From Undaria pinnatifida (taxonomy: Eukaryota; Sar; Phaeophyceae; Laminariales; Alariaceae), in assembly GCA_012845835.1 (NCBI GenBank), contig JABAKD010000024.1, forward strand, positions 4,872,109-4,936,108: a DNA stretch of 64,000 nt, written 5' to 3'. The notes under the pieces are model-generated. The model saw only the letters and a program-made list of their open reading frames with translations, ran no database searches and was not told the origin of the DNA. Shown piece after piece: positions 51,641-61,703 of the stretch. Position 1 is the first letter of the stretch, and every line of letters starts with the position of its first letter. Both the position numbers and the translations under genes were made by a program.

Positions 51641-52371
51641 ACAAAAAAACAGGTTTGGGGCTCCGGTACTCTAGAGTACGGTGTACACCCTACCAAACAC
51701 ACCCCAGAGCATATATTATACCCTACTAAAACATTTCTTGGACATACAGAGACGTCACTTTTCATCCAAGAATATTCCACCAATCAGAACACTGCTTAAT
51801 TTGATTCAACCAATCAGAAACATCGACCAGAAAATCCACCAATTAGCACACTTGTTTTGACCAGTCAGAAATACCGGCCACAAAATCCCTTTCGCCCCAT
51901 ACGATAGGTACATACCAGGTCTATGTTGGTGGATTCCATCCATTGGAACACCCCTTCTTTTTCGGCCAATTAGCATACCGGGTAAAAAAAGTGCATCTGA
52001 CTGGTACAAGTACCAGGTATATAATAGTAGGGCGAGGCTCTTCAGCAAGAAAAAACACGAAACAGGAAAAAAGAGCACACAAAAAAAAGTGAAAAGATGA
52101 TAAAAAAAGGGGGGGAAAGGAAGAAACACAAGAAAATTTCAGAAAATCATGAGACCAACGAGAAAAAAACGGGAACCGCAAAAATGAAAATAAAAAAAAA
52201 CATACCAATATAATCAGACATCAGGAAGGCGAAATAACATGAAAAAAAAAGAAGAATCGTACCCATGCACCGAAACAGAGGAGACAGCAAAGCTCCGGCC
52301 GGCCGGTGTTATCAAGAGTAGTGGCGTGGGTCACACGTGCTATCGCGTGTTACGTATACACAGCAAGGGTC
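51641..52371. other. No gene supported
   Basis: CCACCAATCAGAA and ACCAGTCAGAAA words recur (51,775-51,870). A-rich sequence follows at 52,070-52,260. Confidence 0.4.
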
Positions 52372-52545
52372 CTTTCGTAAGGCGGTGGTGTGCCAGAGCA
52401 ATATGACCGCCTTATAGAAGGAAGCCGCCTTATTCATTGCCGGTTATGAGTCCAATTCCCCAGTCGCGCCAACCGAGTGCGACCGCCTTAATCGGGATAC
52501 CCCCTCACTCAGACCGCCTTATTGGGGGACCCCTACGGTAGCCAG
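52372..52545 (-). mobile_element. MITE-like family J copy
   Basis: Inverted relative of 14,243-14,425. Read on the minus strand it starts CTACCGTAGGGGTCCCCCAA and carries the same series of AAGGCGG boxes. Its outer end also has the CTACCGTAG core seen on family K. Confidence 0.6.
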
Positions 52546-53181
52546 GCGTTCCCACGCGGGGAGGCGTTTTTAACCGCGGGAAAACGTGGCACATATCACA
52601 ACGCAGACAAACCCGTGTTTTTTTTTATCACCGGTCATCGCGTGTTATCTGTCACGTGCCACCACGTGCCACAACGAGCTATCACGGTTCATCGTGAGTT
52701 ATCAAACGCCATCCAGTATCGTGATGCGTGCAATCGCGTGTCACCAAGAACCCACCACGCGCTATGAAGCACCACGTGTAATCCTACGGCTAAGACAACT
52801 ACCCACCCACCCACCCACCGTCACTCCAACTAGTATACTACCACCAAAGAGTGGGAGCAGCCAGAAGTATGTTCGGCGGAGGTCAAGGATTGGAGGCCTA
52901 GCCTCGCAGAGAAAACATCCATCCACTCAACCACCCACCCGACCAATAGAAACACGCGCCGGGGGCGGGGCGGCTTGGCCAATCAACAGTCTAGATCGGT
53001 CGGCGCACGCCATTGCGCTGATGCTCTCATGCCCTTGCGCTTTCGTGCTCACACTACCGCGGCCTCGAGCTGACACTGACGGTGGGCCAAGGGTGATCGC
53101 CACCCCTATTGCCCATGCGCTCATTTCGTGGTAGTGGATTAAAAGGCATGTATAGGCCGATGCGGCAGGCGATGATGAAAA
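52546..53181. other. Repeat-rich gap before the rhomboid gene
   Basis: 52,620-52,770 holds loosely repeated ATCGCGTGTTATC, CACGTGCCA and ATCACGGTTCATC words, and 52,800-52,823 a short CCCA array. Downstream of the rhomboid stop, no clear polyadenylation signal stands out. Confidence 0.4.
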
Positions 53182-53307
53182 TCATAGGCACAGGTCGATG
53201 CAGCAGTCGGTGAGAAGAGCGTCAGTGGCCGCCGAACAGTCGTCTGAATAGCGAGTGACGGAGTCAGGGCAGTCGATGGCTATTGTCCCGTTGTCGAATG
53301 CATTGGC
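53182..53307 (-). CDS. Rhomboid last exon: cysteine-rich tail and stop
   Basis: Acceptor AAAAAAACTGCAG, then ANAFDNGTIAIDCPDSVTRY and a tail with five further cysteines ending CCIDLCL and a stop at 53,182-53,184. Phase 0 agrees with the TM7 exon. Because the tail is not a known domain, this exon is less certain than the others. Confidence 0.7.
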   Translation of the reverse strand, partial: ANAFDNGTIAIDCPDSVTRYSDDCSAATDALLTDCCIDLCL

Positions 53308-56300
53308 CTGCAGTTTTTTTTCAAGGCGAGGAGGCGAGGGGGGGGTGGGGAGGGGAGCGGTGAGTAGATATTGTCGCCAGTCAGACTCCGTTGCTATTAG
53401 AATAGTGCTTTGCGCGGGCAGCACCGCGAATTGCTGTGTACGCGCGATGCCCCAGAAAACTGAGATACAGCATATGCATACGTGGTGTGCCACCTGATTA
53501 CTTGGCGAACTCTAGCGAGCGCATATCACCTACTGTACTTGCGACTGTTGCTACTACCATTACTAATCCTGCTGCTGATACTGCTGCCGCTGCTACCACT
53601 ACTGGCACCCCTGCCATCACCACTTACCACTACCACTTCCTCCAGTACCGCTGCTGCTATTGCCACGGCCATCATCAGAACCATCACCATTCAGTACCAC
53701 CCCAACGACCACATCACCACCCGCCCCCGCCCCCCGCCCCACCGCGACCACCACTACCACCCCGCCCCTCTAACCTCCAAGCACCCACGCTGAAGCTAAT
53801 ACCAGAGCCATCACCAATACCAGGAACACTCAGTACCACCCCAACTGCCACCATCACCACCCGCCCCCGCTCCCCGCCCCACCACCACCACCACCCCTAA
53901 CCCCCAAGCACTCACGCTGAAGCCTTCAGCGCTGTGCTCGTACTACTACAATTACGGAGATCCATTGTCAACAGGATGAAATTTCACAAAAAAAATGCAA
54001 GCATCGTCACTTCATAGGCGAGCTCTCCTGCGCTACACAACTGTGTTCGATCGAGGCTCTGTATGCTTGGCAAGACCAGCCAACGACATAAACTGTACGA
54101 GCCAAGCGCTTTTAGACAAAGCCGGGTGCTGCTTTGCCCCCTTTGTTGTTTAATAATGCATCCAGCTAACAATAGATCGCCGTAATACTACAGCACCATT
54201 GCCACTACCACTACCCCTCCCCCCGCTCCCGCCCCCCACCGCCACCCGAGTACTTACGGTGAAGCCTTCCGTGCTGCACGCGTCGCAAGCCCACCACGGG
54301 CTGTCCCCGGGCGGAAACTCGACGCACGAGATGTTCTCGCACCAGCCGCACCACTCGGAAGGGTCAGACCTTCCGTAGAGCAACGAAAACCCGAGGACGA
54401 GGAAGGTAGGCACCGCTACCACCGACACGAGCTGGAGAGTTCTCTAACAAATGGAGGCGGTGTTGTGCAAAGAGGGGAGGGGGAGGAGGGGGCGTGCTCA
54501 TTTGTTGCTTACTTTAGTCAGGAGGGGGGGGGCATTGCATTGGGGGGGGGGGGACTTGCATACGTTAGCAGGTCTGGGGGTTCCTCTTCTGTTGCAAAAC
54601 AAGACACACAACGGGACCAAACACACAAAACAAACGGGGACGGTATAACCACCTGCCCCCTCCCCCTTGCCCCTCCTGCCTGTAACTCCCCCGTCCGGGC
54701 ACGGGGGACGGAATAATCCCCTCCCCCTCCTCCCTAATACTGAAACTCTCCCGTCCATCAACCAAGGACGGAATAACCCCCGCCCCCCCGATAATGCAAC
54801 TCCTCCGTCCGAAAACCGGGACGGAACAGCCCTCTTCCCCGCCGCTCCTTGCCCCCCTCCCTGCCTCTCATATTGCAACTCCCTGTCTGTACCTGGTAGC
54901 ATTTCTTGTTTAGGGCTTCGCCGGCGCCATCTTCTGTTTTCTGGACCAGGAGTCCGAGGCCGATGAGGAAACCCATCATCAGCCCGCCAATGTGAGCAAA
55001 GTTATCCAAGAAAGGCATCAGGCCCAGCACAATCTGAAACACTGTCGGAACGGAGACAAGCGAAACACCCGAAAAATAAAAATAAAAAATACATGGTGTT
55101 TGCGGAATACCAGATGATTGGGTAGGACATGGGTAGGAAAACATGGAAGCCTTTTCACGGCTCATGACCCGGCCCGCGGGTCGGGTTAGGAGGTATTTCA
55201 AAAACCCACGGGTCGGGTTAGGAGGTGTTAAAAAAAAAACAAGGGTCGGGTTAGGAGGTATTTCAAAAAACAAACGCGGGCCGGGTTAGGAAATATTCAA
55301 AAACCCGCGGGTCGGGTTAGGGGGTATTTCAAAAACCCGCGGGTCGGGTTAGAAGGTATTTAAAAAAAAAACGCGGGCCGGGATAGGGGGTATTCAAAAA
55401 AAAATCGCGGGTCGGGTTAGGAGGTATTTCAAAACCCGCGGGTTGGGTTAGGAGGTATTTCAAAAACCCGCGGGTCGGGTTAGGAGGAATTTCAAAAACC
55501 CGCGGGTCGGGCTAGGAGGTATTTCAAAAACCCGCGGGTCGGGTTAGGAGGTATTTAAAAAAAAAAAACTCGGGTCGGGTTAGGAGGTATTTCAAAAACC
55601 CGCGGGTTGGGTTAGAAGGTATTCCAAAAACCCGCGCATCGAATCGAGTCGGGTCGGGTCAGGAGGTGTAAGAAACCTCACGGGTCGACTCGGGTCGCGT
55701 CAGGAGGATTCTCAAACGTTACGGGTCGGGCCGGGTCACTCTGACACGATCCGACCCGCGAGACGGGATCCGATCCGTGAACAGCCCGTTGTCAAAACAT
55801 ATCCCAGGTACCCTGGCCTGGTAGTAGATAGTACAGAAACCGTCGAACGTTTCACAATCCAAGGCCAACCAACCCAAACCACGGAAAATCAGTGAAAATA
55901 TAGGACAGAAAACCGTTTCCCTACTACTCGTTGAAAGTTTCCACCTGGTACCGCCCGCGGAGCGAAGCCCTTGTAGCACTTACCAGTCAAGACGGTCAGG
56001 ACGGTTAGCATTCTGCACTTGTCTTGGTTGACGCTCCAGTTCTGCCACAGGTCCGCCCACAAAGCTCCGAACACGCCGAAAATAGCCCCAGAAGCTCCCA
56101 CCATTATCTGAAAGCAGGGGTTCAATCGCGGCGAGTTAGATCGGAATCGGACTCGGAACCGGAATCGGAATCGGCGGAATCCGAATCGGAATCGGCCAAG
56201 CGGGACCATGCGTTCACCACATATTTTGCTACTGTCCCATGGGTTGGTGCTGCTCTAAAAATTACTCAGTGTCGCACGGATTGTGAACAGAGATGAAGCC

Positions 56301-56642
56301 CAATGGCCGGAAACTCGCTGCGCTCGCCCGATTTACCGGCGATAGGTTGGCTGTATGTCGGATATCGGCGGCGCCGAAAACGAACGCTTGGACTATCGGT
56401 AAACACAGCCGATTCACAGCGCCATCTACAAGTCAGGAAACGGTACACAGTCGGAAAAGTGATACAAGTATATAGTAGTAGAAGTAGTAGTAGTAGTAGC
56501 AGCAGTAGTAGTAGTAGTAGTAGTAGTAGTGCTAGTAGTAGTAGTAGTAGTAGTTGTAGTAGTAGCAGCAGTAGTAGTAGCAGCAGCAGTAGTAGTAGTA
56601 GTAGTAGAAGTAGTAGTAGTAGTAGTAGTAGCAGCAGTAGTG

Positions 56643-56673
<31 letters not shown>

Positions 56674-59600
56674 CAGTAGTAGTAGTTCTAGTAGTAGTAG
56701 TAGTAGTAGTAGCAGCAGCAGTAGTAGTAGTAGTAGTAATAGTAGTAACAGTAGTAGTAATAGTAGTAGTAGTAGTAGTAGCAGTAGTGGTAGTAGTAGT
56801 AGCAGTAGTGCTGCAGGTATATTATACTGGATCAACAGAGTACTACACACGAAAAAAAGTGTTTCAACATGAAAGTCACGTTCGAGATTTCACTCACCTG
56901 CGTCGGCACAAAAATCGCGGACACGATGGTGCCGAACAATCCCGCTAACAAGTAGATCGTTGCGACCTGTCGCGCGCCCGTGTGTGTGTGGGGGGGGGGG
57001 GGGGGCAGAGGGAGGGAGGGAGGGAGGGAGGGGAGACAATCAATGCACGGCGACAACGACGGCTTGAAATATCACTATATACAACGAGAGCGAACTGTTC
57101 ATGTTACAGCGTAAATATGTGAAAACCACTACTTACTCGTGCAGCGTGAACGATATTGACAGCGAAGGCAGGGGGGGATAGCGACAAAAGATAACACCAA
57201 CGACAATCACACTCCTCTTACTGCCCCCAGGATAAGCTCCACCAAGCACTGCACGCAAGCATGGCGATAAATATTTTTTTTTTGCAAAACGTCTTGGGCG
57301 CGCAAGTCAACTCGTATCATAGAGCACCGCGTCACCAAATTGCGGGTTTTACGGCACAACGAGTTTTTCTTACTGGTCGCAGTCATGGCTAATACCACCA
57401 GGTAAAGTGGAGCTTGCCACGTGTCCGAGGAAATTGTCTAGGCACACTGCGTACGAGGCGGGGTGTCCTACATTATTGTGTTTTTCACCATGGTTGGAAT
57501 TAACCCTAACCCTAACCTATACGAAATATGCCGATGACTGCCCCCTAGTGACGTCACTGGGGTGAAATGGTTGAAAAAACACAATCTCATGCGTTATCTC
57601 TGACGAGGCGGAAGGGGGTTAATCCTACATTGGCTGACATGCTTTGATCGGGATAGGTCTACACGAACGGCGAAAAAAAAAAAGATACCCTTTGGGGGTG
57701 CGTCTAAGCCATGCACCCCCTACCCAAAGCATTGTATTTTTTATACACACCCTGACTCCACCCCCTGTATGATTTTCGGGCTAGGTTAGGGCTCCTGGTC
57801 GGGCTGGGACCTGGTACCAGGTACATCGGAATAGTAATAAAAGTATATTATAAAAAATGAAAATACACTCCAGCTGCAGTGAGATCGAAGATTTTGTCGA
57901 AACTCATCTTTGCAAGCTGTGTGTGATACTCCGATTGCGCGTATTACGGGTGATTATATTAACCTCTGGGGTGCATATGTCGCGTTAGGGTTACTATTAA
58001 TAGTATACTTCTAAGTACTAAATAGGGGCGATGGCTATGATACGCACGTGTTTTTAGGGGGGTTATGTTGACACGCATACAGCAGTGGGTACCGATAAAT
58101 CGGCATTCGAGCGTTCGGGAGTTAAGCGCGGCCAACTCGGCACGTCCCGCCACACAAAAAACTACCTACCACGTACTTCCCCCCTACCTATTATAAAAAG
58201 TGAAATTACACTCCAGCTGCAGTGAGATCGAAACTTTTGTCGAAACTCATCTTTGCAAGCTGTGTGTGATACTCCGATCGCGCGTATGACGCCTTGTGTG
58301 TCCCCGTTAAGGATTTAGGTCGGCGACTCTCCTTGCAACCGCAGTGTAGCTATCAGGGTCAACATGGTAATGTCAGTCTGTGCGCGGAAACTATAAAACC
58401 CGTTTTTGAGGGGGACAAAATCTGACAGCTGTGGAAGGAAATGCACCAATTCATCCATGTATCCTGTAAGTCGTATAACCGGTGAGGGGAGGGCGGAGTT
58501 TTGAACGGCGTGGGGGCATGGGTTTGAACAAGAGGGAGCGGGGGGGGGGGGGGGGGGACGGGCGGGGCAACTCAATCTGTGCGTGGAAACTATTCATCAT
58601 TCAAGGGGGAAAATCTGGCGTTTTTGGAAGGAATGCACCAGTTTATCATGTATATCCTGTAAGTCGTACAACCAGTGAGGAGAGGGCGGAGTGTTCGAGG
58701 AGGTGGGTGGGTGGGGGGGGGAGGGGGGGTTGGGGCAAAAGGGTTTTCAACAACTTTGGGTCGCATAGATGTAGGGGTTTGCTATGCGCGTGGTGCTAGG
58801 TCTAGGCGATGGTGCGGGTGGTGGGGAAGGAGGGGGCGTTGGGGGGGGCGGGGGATAAATTGGAGCAGCGGCATGGATGGCTCTAGAAAGATAATTAGGT
58901 GGTTTCGATGTTAGGTGGGGCGTTTGAGCAAAAGAGAGCGGGAGGAAAAAAAGGGAAGGGGGGGGGGGGTTAGGGTGGGGGGGGGAGGGATTTTTGACAG
59001 GTTTAGGTCGCATAAATGTAGGGGTTTGCTGTATGCGTGGTGCTAGGTCTAGGCGATCGTGCGGATGGTGGGGAAGGAGGGAGCGTTGGGGGGGGGGGGG
59101 GGGGCGGAAATGAATTGGAGCTACCGCATATATGGCTAGAAAGGTAATGAGGTGATATCAGCTGGCTGGAAGTGTTTACTACTCCGGCAGATTTTGATTT
59201 TAGGTGGGGCGTTTCAACAAGAGGGATCGGAGGGGGCGGGGGTATATATGAATTCCGGCTTTTCCCAGCACCTTTACACAGGCGAGCTAACGTTCGTTTG
59301 TGGCATGCGGGTGCTCCACTCGGACATGACCACGGAGGCTCTCTGGATTAGCAAAAACAATCGGCGATTCGGCGACACGCACCTTTGATCATTCAGTATT
59401 AGCGCAGGAGCTTCCATCTGTTGTAGGAGTGCAGGGGTCTGGCGTTGTGGATCCACGCATTAGTTTCTGTATTCCCTGATTGTGTGTGAGATGGGCGTTC
59501 GAAGAGCTAAAGGATCAAGTGTGCACCGCCCGACGTCTGATGCAGAACGTCAGATCTTAGTCGTCGGTCTTTATTCGATGAATGCAGGTGTGTGAGTGTG

Positions 59601-61668
59601 CCTTTGCATTACATCAAGAGCAGAAGAGATATCACTTCGCAACAGTAGCAATCGACGTCCACCGCATGTTCCATCATGATTCGACAGCACTAACAACCCG
59701 AGCATCAGGCCTGGGCTGGACCTCCGCTGGCCTGCCACATATACAGGGAGTGCACAGAAACTTGCGTGCGAACCCAGCAGACCCAAGAAGACCACTCCAA
59801 AAGTTAACTCACACCATAACACTTAGTGTTTCATGCATACTGAATTCCACGGATGTCTGGTTTTGCCCCCCAAAATGCGGGTTGTAGAGTTTCCGTGCGC
59901 AGAACAAGGTTGAAAGTCTTAGTCCTGTTGACCCGGGCATTAGCAGGGGAGTCACCGACCTGTATCCTTCATGAGGGTATACACTCCCCGTAACACGCGC
60001 GATCGGAGTTTAACACGCAGCATGCAAAGCTGAGTTTTGATCAAAATTTTTTTTTGGTTCATCTCACAGCTGAAAGTGTATTTTTTCATTTTTTTAAAAC
60101 ATACCTGGCATCTGGTATATACGCACTCACATTTGCCAGCTTAGTCTGCTTGCACTTGTCTATATTTACCTCTATTTGCATGCATCTACCTAAACGCACC
60201 AGCATAATTATTCACGACACGCCACATCATGGTACACAAAGGTCAAAAGAGCATGTCAACAATTCTCTCGAATAACAGGCAAAATACTCCCCCCATGCAA
60301 GCCATTTAGTTGGCTTACTGCGCCACGCTAGTAGTATTAACATCTAGGGAGGAAGTGAAAAAAAACTCACAGCTCAGTATACTAACTGCGAGCATGTCAG
60401 CCAATTGGCTTGCTTCACCACCGAACTACTGCTATTACAAATATTAATAGTAGCCGAAAAGTCCGGCAAACCCACGGACTCACGGCCCAAATTGAAACTC
60501 ACCCGCCACCAGCCGAAGACCCTCTCCACCATCGCGCCGACTTGCAAAAATCCGACCATATTGAAAATAAAGTGCACCACGCCGGCGTGAAGGAACATCG
60601 CTGCCAACAGGAACAGTCCAGCCAACCAGAGACCACATGGGTTTTACCCAGGAAATTCGTTTTCAGTTTTTTGGGGGGAAAGGGGACGGGAGGGGATGGG
60701 GGTGGAGGGGAGTAAAGGGGAGGGAAGGGGAGAGGAGGAGAGGGGAAGGGAGGGAAGGGGAGGGGAGAGGGGAGGGGAGGGGAGGGGAGAAGAGGGGAGA
60801 AGAGGGGAGGGGAGGGGAGGGGAGAAGAGGGGAAGGGAGGGAAGGGGAGGGGAGAGGGGAGGGGAGGAGAGGGGAAGGGAGGCAAGGGGAGGGGAGAGGG
60901 GAGGGGAAGGGGGGGAGGGGAGGGAAGGGGATGGGAGGGAAGGGGGGGGGGGGGGGGAGTGGAAGGGAGGGGGGAGGGGAGGGAAGGGGGAAGAAGGGGG
61001 AGTGGCGTTAGTGCGCGTCGCTTGAAATTTAGGACCGGGGAGACATTATCAGTTTCATCAAAATAAGCATTCCAAGAGCGTCTAGCAGCACCCCAACGCC
61101 GAAAGCTTCCCACAGCGGGGAAGCCTTCGAACAGCGACTAACCTTCTCAACAGTAAAACCTAAGAACAAACAAACAAAAAACGAAACACTCAAACTCCTG
61201 TTCCTTACGTAGCCCTCCCGAAAACAACTCCACTATTATACATACGAGTACGAGCAACCGTAAACCGAAAAAAAAGGACCAAAAAAGCTTCAACCCCAAA
61301 ACCTAAACCCCTACAAATATACCCCTCCCAACCCATGTAAAAAAACCCTACAAATGTACCCCTCCCAACCCCCGCCCTCTCACGTGCCCACAGCCGCCAC
61401 CAGTCCCCTCCGTCCACGATCAAGTCGGTTCGCTTCGCGCCCGCCTCGATCAGGGTTTCCACACTTGGTCCAATAGAGGGATTCTCCTCCAGGGACACCA
61501 CCTCCCAGTTGCTCAAAGAAAACTCCCATAACAACAGTACGGCGCAGAGCATAAACATGACCGGGGTGAATAAGAGGCCGTGATAGGTAGGGAGGGCGTA
61601 CTCCCCCCCCACCTCCTGGGGCCGTCGTCGCTCGTCGTAAGGGTCTCCATAGGTTTGTGCCGCCTAGA

Positions 61669-61703
<35 letters not shown>

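Noticed and set aside
56266..56948. Poly-Ser, poly-Val and poly-Leu frames up to 194 residues
   Set aside because: Translations of the AGT trinucleotide array.
60499..61113. 204-residue minus frame ending in a rhomboid-like segment
   Set aside because: Only its last 30 or so residues overlap the TM2 exon region, in another frame; the rest is the GGGGA array read as Pro/Ser/Leu.
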